5,145 nucleotides of DNA from the NCBI GenBank assembly GCA_016207265.1, contig JACQPZ010000088.1, positions 1-5,145 on the forward strand, in the 5' to 3' direction. The translations under genes were made by a program, and so were the position numbers. This document shows positions 1 through 5,145 of the stretch, in pieces. The stretch comes from Candidatus Latescibacterota bacterium (lineage in GTDB: Bacteria > Eisenbacteria > RBG-16-71-46 > SZUA-252). Every line of letters begins with the position of its first letter. Positions within the stretch are counted from its first letter, which is position 1. The notes beneath the pieces are model-generated. The model saw nothing but the letters and a program-made list of their open reading frames with translations, was not told the DNA's origin and searched no databases.

Positions 1-45
1 GACCGGGATCCCGGCTACGGTCGCGATTCTCCAGGACCAGCGCAT
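1..45 (-). CDS. Partial CDS, N-terminus of a probable M50 site-2-protease-family zinc metalloprotease
   Basis: Only the first 15 codons are in the window; the gene continues past the left edge. The peptide reads MRWSWRIATVAGIPV. It resembles the opening of prokaryotic site-2-protease-like (M50, SpoIVFB-type) membrane metalloproteases, which commonly begin with a Trp-Ser-x-(Lys/Arg)-Ile-x-x-(Ile/Val)-Ala-Gly-Ile pattern just before the first membrane helix. Such enzymes cut substrates within the membrane using an HExxH zinc site, which here would lie outside the window. The ATG at 45 has a GGAG element seven bases upstream, and the start lies 27 nt after the stop of the lipoprotein gene on the same strand, consistent with cotranscription. 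The family call rests on 15 residues and recognition of the opening pattern, so it is tentative. That a gene starts here is more secure than its identity. Confidence 0.6.
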   Translation of the reverse strand, partial: MRWSWRIATVAGIPV

Positions 46-52
46 CGGTGAT

Positions 53-56
53 CTCC
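53..56 (-). promoter_or_regulatory. Ribosome binding site of the left-edge partial gene
   Basis: GGAG on the minus strand, seven bases before the ATG at 45. It supports reading the left-edge ATG as a true start. The site abuts the small GC hairpin at 57-72. Confidence 0.5.
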
Positions 57-72
57 GCCGCCCTCTGGCGGC
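57..72 (-). other. Small GC hairpin between lipoprotein stop and next start
   Basis: A perfect 6-bp stem, GCCGCC paired with GGCGGC, closes a 4-nt loop. It begins directly after the TAG stop of the lipoprotein gene (73-75) and ends against the GGAG of the next gene. No T-run follows on the minus strand, so it is not a typical intrinsic terminator. It might affect mRNA stability or translation of the next gene, or be chance in GC-rich sequence. Confidence 0.35.
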
Positions 73-723
73 CTACGCGGCGGGAGCCGCCTTCAACTTG
101 ATGGCGACCGGCGCATCCAGCGTCACCTTGAGCTTTTGGCCGGCAGGGAGAACGATCTGGTCGCCTTTCGTGGCCACGGCGACGCCCGTGCCGAGCACCG
201 CGCCGACCGCCGCCCCTTTCAGGATGTCCTTCTTCCCGCCGAGGATGCCGCCGACCACGCCTCCCGCGACGGCGCCCCCACCGATCTCCACGGCGCTCTC
301 CTTGGCGTCGCTCTTTCCCTTGAGGCGGAAAGGCTCGCAGGAGATCGGGTAGCTCGTCCCGTCGCTCATCGTCAGCTCCGTGAAACGGAGCGTCACCTCG
401 GCGGCTCCGGCGATGCGGCCGGCCCCCTCGACGTGCGTCACCTCTCCGTTGATGGTCGCTCCCGCGGGCACGACCGTCTTCTCATTGACGCGCACGGGCT
501 CGAGCGTCCGGAGCGAGATCCGGTCGCCGACTTTGTTCTTGCCGGTGTCGATCGTGTTCTGAAGCGCCGCCGTGAACGAGGTTCCGGCGACGAGGGTCTC
601 TTCCTTTTCCTTCTCCGCCACCGCTCCCATCCCGCCGCATCCGACCGCGAGCGCCACGAGAACCGCGCAGGCGACCAGGGAGCCGAGGGTGCGGATTGCT
701 TCATTCGACTTCGATCGGAGCAT
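73..723 (-). CDS. Glycine-zipper-containing putative lipoprotein
   Basis: A 216-residue protein of unknown precise function, probably envelope-attached. Residues 1-28 form a signal peptide (basic residues at 3, 5 and 11, hydrophobic stretch about 15-28), ending in LAVGC with Cys29 as the likely lipidated residue. The lipobox is imperfect because Ala rather than Leu stands at -3. After a charged linker (37-43), residues about 44-130 form a beta-rich domain of the type that sets 'viPaGa.v.Gev' motifs (VVPAGATINGEV at 84-95) before a strand-rich 'dG.syp' segment. Residues 148-183 are a Gly/Ala-rich segment with GxxxG-like spacing (GGGAVAGGVVGGILGG), a glycine zipper that may insert in or pack against a membrane. 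The tail contains a second LPAG motif (192-195) and ends Ala-rich. The start is ATG with AAAGGAGG (729-736) five bases upstream. It sits 50 nt after the peptidase stop with no terminator between them, suggesting cotranscription. Similar proteins are usually annotated as hypothetical. Confidence 0.85.
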   Translation of the reverse strand: MLRSKSNEAIRTLGSLVACAVLVALAVGCGGMGAVAEKEKEETLVAGTSFTAALQNTIDTGKNKVGDRISLRTLEPVRVNEKTVVPAGATINGEVTHVEGAGRIAGAAEVTLRFTELTMSDGTSYPISCEPFRLKGKSDAKESAVEIGGGAVAGGVVGGILGGKKDILKGAAVGAVLGTGVAVATKGDQIVLPAGQKLKVTLDAPVAIKLKAAPAA

Positions 724-773
724 CTGGCCCTCCTTTCACATACGTGCTCGTGATCCAGCGACCGCAGTCCGAC

Positions 774-2807
774 CTAGTCCCCCGGCTTCAGATAGCGCGT
801 CAGCCAGTCGTGGACTTCGCGGTTCCAGACGAGCGAGTTCTGCGGCTTGAGCACCCAATGATTCTCGTCGGGGAAGAATACGAGACGGGCCTCGACGCCT
901 TTCGCTTTGTACATGTTGTACGCGGCGAGGGCCTGCGTGTGCGGCACGCGGTAGTCCCGTTCCCCGTGGATCACGAGCATCGGGCTCGTGAAGCCGCGCG
1001 CGAACCGGACCGGATTCCAGCGGTCGATCGCCTCGAGCCGGTCCCACGGCTCGCCGCCGTAGGATTTGTGGCGGCCCTGCGTGATGTCGCTTCCATACTC
1101 CGCGAGGAGGTCGAACACGCCGGCGTGATTAATGAGGCACGCGAAGCGGTCCGTGTTGCCCGCGATCCAGCACACGAGGTAGCCCCCGTAGCTCCCGCCG
1201 GTCGCGGCCATGCGTTTGGGGTCCACGAATCCGGCGCGGATCAGGACGTCGGTGGCCGTCATGATGTCGGTGAATGGCTTGTCGCCGTGCCCGCCTTGGA
1301 TGCACTCGGCGAATGGCTGTCCCCACGACGTCGAGCCGTGGAAGTTCACGCACGAGACGACGTAGCCCGGCGCCGCGAAGGCCTGCGGATTCCACCGGAA
1401 GTGGAAATTGTCGCCGGCGATTCCGTGCGGGCCGCCGTGGATGACGTGCACGAGCGGCCACCTCTTCGCGGGATCGAAGCCCGGAGGCAGGACGACGAAC
1501 ATCTGGACCCGGTCCCCCTCCGCCCCTGCGAACTCGATCTCGCGCACCTCACCCAGGGCGATCTCGCCCATGAGCCGATCGTTGAACCGCGTGAGCTTTC
1601 GAAAATCGCCGCCGTCGATGCGGCACGTCGCCGCTTCGGGCGGCGCCGAGATGGACTGGTGCGTGAAGTACGCCCGGGCGTCGCGCCCGACCTTGAGCCC
1701 CGCGATGGTCCCGTCGCCCGGGAGGCGCTTCGGCGTGCCGGCGCCATGCGGCATCACGAAGAGAGCCACGCGGGCCCGATCCTCGGTCTCGAGAACCAGC
1801 GTGCCGTCGGGAGCGAACTCCCAGAGGGACGGGGAGCGATCCCAATCCTCGGTGAGGACCGCGTGCGTGCCCGCCGCGCGGTCGTATCGGACGATGCGGA
1901 CCTTGTCGGCGTAGAAGTACGGGTCGCGCTGCATTCCGTAGTAGATGGACGCCCCGTCGGGGGAGTACCGCGGGCGCTGGCAGTCGGCCGAGCCCTTGGG
2001 CGTCCCTTCGGGCGTCAGGCAGCGGACCGGCCCTTTGCCCGTCGTCGGCACGGCGTAGACCGCCCAGCGCATCAGATGATGCGGCGGCCGGCTCGAGTTG
2101 GCCGCGAAGGCGATCTCCGAGCCGTCCGGCGCGATGTCGTACTGGCCCGAAGGCTCCATCAGGTCGAACCACCCCGTCCCACCGGGCGTGAGATCGGTAA
2201 GCTCCCTCGTCGCGAGATCCAGAGCGAAGAGGTGCGGCGTCTCTTCGTCGGTCAGCCAGCGGTCCCAGTAGCGATAGACCCGGTCCTCCGTGATGTGGAC
2301 CTTGACCGGATCCTTGGTCCGCTTCTCGAGCAGATCCTTCGTCCCCTCCGGGGTCGGCGCAGCCTTGTAGAGCATTGCGACGAAGGCGATACGCTTCCCG
2401 TCCGGGAACCACCTGGGGTCGAGGACGCCGAGGGGCAGGTCGGTGAGACGCTCGGCTTCGCCGCCGTCGAGGGGCATAACATGGATCTGCGGCTTCTCCT
2501 CGCCGCGGCTTCGAACGAAGCAAAGGAGCCGGCCGTCGGGAGAGACGCTGGGTTCCGCGCTCGAGTGCTCGTCCGAGGTCAGCGGGCGGGGCTCGCCGCC
2601 GCCCGTCGGCACGAGCCAGAGCCTCTGCTTCCCCTTGTTCGCTTCGATGTCGTAGTTGGTTACGGGAACGACGACGGCCGATCCGTCCGGGGTCGGCGCC
2701 GGCGCCCCGACACGCGCGATCTTCCAAAGATCCTCGGCCTTGAGGCGGCGACCCGAGGGGTTGGCGGCGGGGTAAAGGACCGCGGTCTGGCTCTCGGCTA
2801 CGTGCAA
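774..2807 (-). CDS. S9 family (prolyl oligopeptidase / acylaminoacyl-peptidase-like) serine peptidase, TTG start
   Basis: Predicted cytoplasmic serine peptidase of 677 residues that removes dipeptides or acylated residues from short peptides; the exact specificity is not readable. The N-terminal part (about 25-420) is a beta-propeller with six xPDG blade motifs at about 39, 89, 134, 226, 282 and 332, which filters substrates by size. The alpha/beta-hydrolase domain (about 425-677) carries HGGPHG at 457-462 (oxyanion region), the nucleophile Ser539 in GGSYGGY, Asp618 in HGERDYRVP and His650 in DENHWV, so the triad is intact. There is no signal peptide. I chose TTG at 2807 because GGAGG lies six bases upstream. 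The upstream in-frame ATG at 2903 has no Shine-Dalgarno, adds 32 residues that do not look like the family, and starts 24 nt after a terminator. Length and motifs fit the family well. The 709-residue alternative cannot be fully excluded. Confidence 0.93.
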   Translation of the reverse strand: MHVAESQTAVLYPAANPSGRRLKAEDLWKIARVGAPAPTPDGSAVVVPVTNYDIEANKGKQRLWLVPTGGGEPRPLTSDEHSSAEPSVSPDGRLLCFVRSRGEEKPQIHVMPLDGGEAERLTDLPLGVLDPRWFPDGKRIAFVAMLYKAAPTPEGTKDLLEKRTKDPVKVHITEDRVYRYWDRWLTDEETPHLFALDLATRELTDLTPGGTGWFDLMEPSGQYDIAPDGSEIAFAANSSRPPHHLMRWAVYAVPTTGKGPVRCLTPEGTPKGSADCQRPRYSPDGASIYYGMQRDPYFYADKVRIVRYDRAAGTHAVLTEDWDRSPSLWEFAPDGTLVLETEDRARVALFVMPHGAGTPKRLPGDGTIAGLKVGRDARAYFTHQSISAPPEAATCRIDGGDFRKLTRFNDRLMGEIALGEVREIEFAGAEGDRVQMFVVLPPGFDPAKRWPLVHVIHGGPHGIAGDNFHFRWNPQAFAAPGYVVSCVNFHGSTSWGQPFAECIQGGHGDKPFTDIMTATDVLIRAGFVDPKRMAATGGSYGGYLVCWIAGNTDRFACLINHAGVFDLLAEYGSDITQGRHKSYGGEPWDRLEAIDRWNPVRFARGFTSPMLVIHGERDYRVPHTQALAAYNMYKAKGVEARLVFFPDENHWVLKPQNSLVWNREVHDWLTRYLKPGD

Positions 2808-2812
2808 GGCTT

Positions 2813-2818
2813 CCCTCC
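2813..2818 (-). promoter_or_regulatory. Ribosome binding site deciding the TTG start of the S9 peptidase
   Basis: GGAGGG on the minus strand, with its GGAGG core six bases before TTG 2807. This is the only good Shine-Dalgarno near the peptidase N-terminus. It argues for a start 32 codons inside the longest open frame. Confidence 0.65.
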
Positions 2819-2879
2819 GAAGGGACTCCTGGGACCCTCGCCGGTCGCGCGGGCCCCATCCGGGCACTAGGAATCGCCA

Positions 2880-2908
2880 AGTATACGGCTCCCCGGTGTC
2901 CATAGCCA
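2880..2908 (-). promoter_or_regulatory. Candidate sigma70-type promoter for the S9 peptidase unit
   Basis: TATACT at 2885-2880 (minus strand) matches the -10 consensus at five of six positions. Seventeen bases upstream is a weak -35, TGGCTA (three of six matches). Transcription would begin near 2873, giving a leader of about 65 nt to the TTG at 2807. The site lies between the cupin terminator and the peptidase gene, where a new promoter is expected. The AT-rich -10 stands out in GC-rich sequence, but the weak -35 keeps this tentative. If real, the upstream ATG at 2903 would not be transcribed from it. Confidence 0.35.
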
Positions 2909-2926
2909 GGCTGGATAAGGCGCATG

Positions 2927-2963
2927 AAAAAAGGGCCGGATCCCCGCTGGAGGGGATCCGGCC
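2927..2963 (-). terminator. Rho-independent terminator after the cupin gene
   Basis: A perfect 12-bp stem (GGCCGGATCCCC at 2934-2945 paired with GGGGATCCGGCC at 2952-2963) with a 6-nt loop is followed on the minus strand, after one C, by six T residues (2932-2927). It lies 33 nt beyond the cupin stop codon. No T-run follows it on the plus strand, so it acts for minus-strand transcription only. It separates the cupin from the downstream peptidase unit. Confidence 0.9.
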
Positions 2964-2996
2964 GGAGGCTGCCGCATCGCAGCGGCTATTGCAGCG

Positions 2997-3560
2997 TTAT
3001 TGCTTGGACGCCGAAGGAGCGTTCCTTGGGTCGTCGGAAGGGTTCACGTACGTGATCCCCCAAGGGCCCATCCCGTGCACTTGGATGACGGTTTCCCCTT
3101 TCGTCCACGCGAAATGGTGCATGCCTTGCGGCATGGCGGAGAAGCTCCCCACGGGGTACTCCTTCGCCACCGTCTCATCCCACTTGTCGCCCATTCCGAG
3201 GTAGAACATGCCCTGAAGTACCGTCATGTGCTCGACGGCGGGATGCCAGTGGGGCGGCACCTTATAGCCGTCGGGAACCCGAACCCGGAAGGTGAAGGGA
3301 CCCGGGGCGGTCAGATTGCCTTCGAGCACCGCGATCTTCGCGCCTTTCGGCAGCGAGGGAGGGGCGTCCTGCCACTTGACGTCGGCCGGCATGACCGTGA
3401 TGTGGTCCATATGCTCCGCCACCACCTCGGGCTTCTGGGGAGCGGTCGTCTGGGGAGCGCCGGACTTGGCAGGGGCGGTCGTCGGTGGCGCGTCCGACGC
3501 GAAGGCCGCCGCGGCCCACGCAAATGCGGTTACCACGATCGAGGCGATGATCCGCTTCAT
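2997..3560 (-). CDS. Exported cupin-domain protein
   Basis: A 187-residue small cupin with a signal peptide, so probably periplasmic. Residues 1-21 are MKR followed by a hydrophobic, Ala-rich segment with a likely signal-peptidase site at AFA-SD. Residues 25-45 are a Pro/Thr/Ala linker with TTAP repeated. The cupin core spans about 75-170. Motif 1 fits G(X)5HXH(X)3E(X)6G exactly (Gly98, His104, His106, Glu110, Gly117), and motif 2, G(X)5PXG(X)2H, supplies His149 with Thr in place of the usual final Asn. The 3-His/1-Glu metal site is therefore complete. The bound metal and reaction, if any, cannot be told; ligand binding, isomerase or oxygenase activity are all possible in this superfamily. 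The start is ATG 3560 with AAAGGAGG eight bases upstream. An in-frame ATG at 3611 would add 17 Arg/Thr-rich residues ahead of the signal peptide and has no such site. It is 54 nt from the nicotinamidase stop and ends before a strong terminator. Confidence 0.9.
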   Translation of the reverse strand: MKRIIASIVVTAFAWAAAAFASDAPPTTAPAKSGAPQTTAPQKPEVVAEHMDHITVMPADVKWQDAPPSLPKGAKIAVLEGNLTAPGPFTFRVRVPDGYKVPPHWHPAVEHMTVLQGMFYLGMGDKWDETVAKEYPVGSFSAMPQGMHHFAWTKGETVIQVHGMGPWGITYVNPSDDPRNAPSASKQ

Positions 3561-3568
3561 TCTCTGAT

Positions 3569-3576
3569 CCTCCTTT
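3569..3576 (-). promoter_or_regulatory. Ribosome binding site deciding the cupin start
   Basis: AAAGGAGG on the minus strand, eight bases before ATG 3560. It fixes the start directly ahead of the signal peptide and excludes the longer reading from ATG 3611, whose translation would run straight through this site. Confidence 0.8.
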
Positions 3577-3592
3577 GTGGATGTTCGTGCGC

Positions 3593-3609
3593 GCGTCGGG
3601 ATCCGACGC
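3593..3609 (-). other. Leader hairpin upstream of the cupin gene
   Basis: A perfect 7-bp inverted repeat (GCGTCGG paired with CCGACGC) around a 3-nt centre lies in the 5' leader of the cupin gene, about 17 nt before its Shine-Dalgarno. No T-run follows it. It could be an operator dyad just downstream of the predicted transcription start, an mRNA-stabilising stem, or chance. Confidence 0.35.
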
Positions 3610-3614
3610 ATGGA

Positions 3615-4256
3615 TCAGGTTCCGGATCCTAGCACATCCCGCGACTGGATCAACCGGACGTGGGCGCGCTCGAGCTCCCGCTTCGCCTCGGCGCCGGTCC
3701 GGGGGTCCACGGGCCGCGTGGCGTCGAGGACCACGAATACCTCGACGTCCGGTAGCAGGCGGCGGGCGTCGAGCGCGCTCCACCGAACGCAGTAGTCGAG
3801 GGCCAAGCCCGCGACGTAGAGCCGCTTCACGCCCCGGGAGCGCAGCGCGCCGTCGAGCCCCGTCGGATTGCGGCCCGCGTTGTCGGAGAAACCCGAATAG
3901 CTGTCGACTTCGGGGTCATACCCCTTCCGGAACACGGCCTGGAGGAGCGTCTGGTCGAGCCCGGGGTGAAGCTCCGCGCCTCGGGTCCCCTGAACGCAGT
4001 GGTCGGGCCAGAGTGTCTGCGGCAATCCCCCCAGCGTGCCCAGGTCGAACGGCTTCTTCCCCGGATGCCGGCTCGCGAAGCTCCCGTGGTTTCTCGGGTG
4101 CCAATCCTGCGTCGCGATCCGGACCGGAAACCGCTTGAGGAGCGCGTTGATCACCGGGAGGACGTCGGCGCCACCGGGGACCGGCAGCTCGCGTTCCTCG
4201 GAGATGAACCCGTTCTGAACGTCCACGACCAGGAGCGCCGCATCCCGCGCGGTCAC
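3615..4256 (-). CDS. pncA: Nicotinamidase (nicotinamide to nicotinate), GTG start
   Basis: A 213-residue cysteine hydrolase of the isochorismatase-like fold that deamidates nicotinamide to nicotinate and ammonia in the cytoplasm, the first step of the deamidating NAD salvage route. The catalytic triad is visible: Asp12 in VVDVQNGF, Lys111 in FRKGYD and Cys156 in LALDYCV, the Cys preceded by the usual oxyanion loop. Metal ligands are Asp51, His53 and His57 in QDWHPRNH and probably His86 in WPDHCVQG, as in the Mycobacterium tuberculosis enzyme. WPDHCVQGT and YSGFSDN are typical of nicotinamidases rather than of isochorismatases. The start is GTG 4256, with GGGAGGAGG upstream (core spacing seven bases). 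A longer frame from ATG 4319 would add 21 residues that overlap the end of the preceding gene and look unrelated. It follows the nicotinate phosphoribosyltransferase gene by 22 nt, so the two consecutive pathway steps are encoded together and are probably cotranscribed. Confidence 0.95.
   Translation of the reverse strand: MTARDAALLVVDVQNGFISEERELPVPGGADVLPVINALLKRFPVRIATQDWHPRNHGSFASRHPGKKPFDLGTLGGLPQTLWPDHCVQGTRGAELHPGLDQTLLQAVFRKGYDPEVDSYSGFSDNAGRNPTGLDGALRSRGVKRLYVAGLALDYCVRWSALDARRLLPDVEVFVVLDATRPVDPRTGAEAKRELERAHVRLIQSRDVLGSGT
3626..3653 (-). promoter_or_regulatory. Candidate extended -10 promoter for the cupin gene, inside the 3' end of pncA
   Basis: On the minus strand, TTGATC (3653-3648, four of six -35 matches) is followed after 16 bases by TAGGAT (3631-3626, four of six -10 matches), preceded by TGC to make an extended -10. 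Predicted transcription start is near 3619, giving a leader of about 59 nt to ATG 3560. It lies within the last codons of the nicotinamidase gene. It would let the cupin be expressed independently of the NAD-salvage pair, although read-through is also possible since no terminator precedes it. Confidence 0.45.
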
Positions 4257-4286
4257 GATCCCGCCTCCTCCCGCGTGGTCACGATC
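4235..4286 (-). repeat. Imperfect 26-bp tandem direct repeat at the pncB/pncA junction
   Basis: Two adjacent 26-base units (4286-4261 and 4260-4235, minus strand) match at 22 of 26 positions, both starting GATCGTGACC. The upstream copy contains the TGA stop of the phosphoribosyltransferase gene inside its GTGA. The downstream copy contains the GTG start of nicotinamidase at the same point of the unit. The Shine-Dalgarno GGGAGGAGG comes from the upstream copy. Because 26 is not a multiple of three, the GTG of the upstream copy is out of frame with nicotinamidase. Confidence 0.8.
4264..4272 (-). promoter_or_regulatory. Ribosome binding site deciding the GTG start of pncA
   Basis: GGGAGGAGG on the minus strand with the nearest GGAGG core seven bases before GTG 4256. 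It lies in the 22-nt gap after the phosphoribosyltransferase stop, so ribosomes finishing that gene end right beside it, which favours translational coupling. Confidence 0.75.
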
Positions 4287-5145
4287 TCGCCGCCTCGATG
4301 AGCCGGGTCCGAAGCTCATGCAGCCCGGGGCTCAGGCCGACCCGATAGCGGTGCGGGTTGAGAAAGCGGAGCGTCCCCTCGGGCAAGCGCGAGAGCTGCT
4401 CCGCCGTGTGGTTCGCGATCGCGCTGAGAGCCGCCGGACGGCACGTCCGCATGCCGCGCTCCATGGCGACCGAGCGCACGTCCTCGACCCGCGCGTCCTC
4501 GGGAATCGGCGCGTGCCGGAGCGGCTGGGTGGGATCGAACGCCTCCACGCCCGGCCCGACCCGCTCTCCGTCGAGGGCGATCACGTCCATCTCGAATCCC
4601 CCGTCGGGTCGGACGACGCGCCAGAGCCGCTTCCGTCCGGGAAGAGTGCTCTTGGCGGGATCGCTGCTCACCTTGAGCTTCGGCGTCTCACCGATCTGGA
4701 CCATCTTGTAGATTCCGCCCAGCGCCCCGCCGCCCGGCCCCGCCCCGGTCGAGAGCTTCGTGCCGACGCCGAACACGTCCACGCGTCCGCCGCCCGCGCG
4801 GATCGACTCGATCACGTGCTCGTCGAGCTCGTTCGAAGCCATGATCTTCACCCGGTTCAGCCCGGCCTCGTCGAGCATCCGCCTCGCCTCCCGGCTCAAG
4901 TAGGCGAGATCGCCTGAATCGAGGCGGACGCCGACCAGGGAGTGCCCCTCGCGCTCCAGCTCCTTCCCGACTTTGATCGCGTTCGGGATGCCGCTCTTCA
5001 GCGTGTCGTACGTATCGACGAGCAGCACGCAGGTGTCGGGGAACGATCGCGCGTAGGCCCGGAACGCGTCGATCTCGCTCGGAAACGCCATGACCCAACT
5101 GTGGGCCTGCGTGCCGGAGACGGAAAGACCGTACGCATAGCCGGC
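4279..5145 (-). CDS. pncB: Nicotinate phosphoribosyltransferase, C-terminal part (5' end outside window)
   Basis: The last 288 codons of a cytoplasmic enzyme that joins nicotinate and PRPP, with ATP hydrolysis, to give nicotinate mononucleotide for NAD synthesis. The frame is open to the right edge; the ATG at 5091 is internal, because the 18 codons before it read on as GTQAHSWV into MAFPSEIDAF, a conserved family block whose His probably matches the phosphorylated His of studied enzymes. Other family motifs, numbered from the window edge, are DTYDT (44-48), GVRLDSGDL (72-80, PRPP/substrate region), ASNELDE (103-109), FGVGTKL (125-131, phosphate binding) and GGIYKM (143-148). Full-length relatives are roughly 430-490 residues, so about a third or somewhat more lies outside. 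The GT-x-AHSWV and DTYDT style suggests the NAPRT group shared with Gram-positives and animals rather than the E. coli type. It ends at TGA within a 26-bp repeat, 22 nt before the nicotinamidase gene. Confidence 0.95.
   Translation of the reverse strand, partial: AGYAYGLSVSGTQAHSWVMAFPSEIDAFRAYARSFPDTCVLLVDTYDTLKSGIPNAIKVGKELEREGHSLVGVRLDSGDLAYLSREARRMLDEAGLNRVKIMASNELDEHVIESIRAGGGRVDVFGVGTKLSTGAGPGGGALGGIYKMVQIGETPKLKVSSDPAKSTLPGRKRLWRVVRPDGGFEMDVIALDGERVGPGVEAFDPTQPLRHAPIPEDARVEDVRSVAMERGMRTCRPAALSAIANHTAEQLSRLPEGTLRFLNPHRYRVGLSPGLHELRTRLIEAARS

Noticed and set aside
57..72. Hairpin after the lipoprotein stop as an intrinsic terminator
   Set aside because: The stem is only 6 bp and no T-run follows on the minus strand. 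A probable gene start with its own ribosome binding site lies immediately beyond.
136..753. Plus-strand open frame opposite the lipoprotein gene
   Set aside because: Complementary-register shadow; Arg/His/Asp-rich with no domain, while the minus strand has a signal peptide, glycine zipper and strong ribosome binding site.
696..2870. A 724-codon open frame on the plus strand opposite the S9 peptidase
   Set aside because: It is in exact codon register with the peptidase gene. Stops there require TTA, CTA or TCA codons in the real gene, which GC-rich genes avoid. The product is rich in Arg, Pro, His, Asp and Val with no recognisable domain, while the opposite strand has full S9 motifs.
2971..2986. 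Second small inverted repeat (GCCGC/GCGGC) just after the cupin stop
   Set aside because: Only 5 bp with a 6-nt loop and no T-run; easily chance in this composition, and the real terminator is next to it.
3000..3632. Plus-strand open frame opposite the cupin gene
   Set aside because: Same codon-register effect; Arg/Gly/His-rich product without motifs, against a minus-strand gene with a signal peptide and perfect cupin motif.
4318..4917. Plus-strand open frame opposite pncB
   Set aside because: Complementary-register shadow of a clearly conserved enzyme; no family resemblance of its own.
1..5145. CRISPR array, mobile element, tRNA or phage/defence island
   Set aside because: No spaced repeats, transposase motifs, terminal inverted repeats, tRNA-like cloverleaf or composition break was seen. 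The genes are ordinary metabolic and envelope genes on one strand.

Overview
This is a GC-rich bacterial chromosomal segment in which every supported gene lies on the minus strand, so the genes read from right to left. Strong Shine-Dalgarno sequences, GTG and TTG starts and near-absence of TTA, CTA and TCA codons point to a GC-rich bacterium. An S9 peptidase beside a glycine-zipper lipoprotein and an exported cupin would suit Acidobacteriota, Gemmatimonadota, Eisenbacteria-like lineages or Myxococcota. That placement is a guess, because no rRNA or other marker is present.

In transcription order, the right end holds a nicotinate salvage pair: the last 288 residues of nicotinate phosphoribosyltransferase (4279-5145, running off the window), then a complete nicotinamidase (3615-4256) starting at GTG 22 nt downstream. 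Together they convert nicotinamide to nicotinate and then to nicotinate mononucleotide, feeding NAD synthesis. The junction is an imperfect 26-bp tandem duplication that carries the stop of the first gene in one copy and the start of the second in the other.

A small exported cupin (2997-3560) follows. It has its own candidate extended -10 promoter inside the 3' end of the nicotinamidase gene and ends at a clear rho-independent terminator (2927-2963). Beyond the terminator a new transcription unit seems to begin: a cytoplasmic S9 prolyl-oligopeptidase-family peptidase (774-2807, TTG start), a glycine-zipper lipoprotein (73-723), and the first 15 codons of what looks like an M50 site-2-protease-family membrane metalloprotease (1-45, running off the left edge).

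The content is mostly housekeeping and envelope genes. I see no mobile element, CRISPR array, tRNA, rRNA or defence system, and no evidence of a novel multigene system. The most useful points are three corrected gene starts, the hidden partial gene at the left edge, the terminator/promoter boundary, and the duplicated initiation region between the two NAD-salvage genes.
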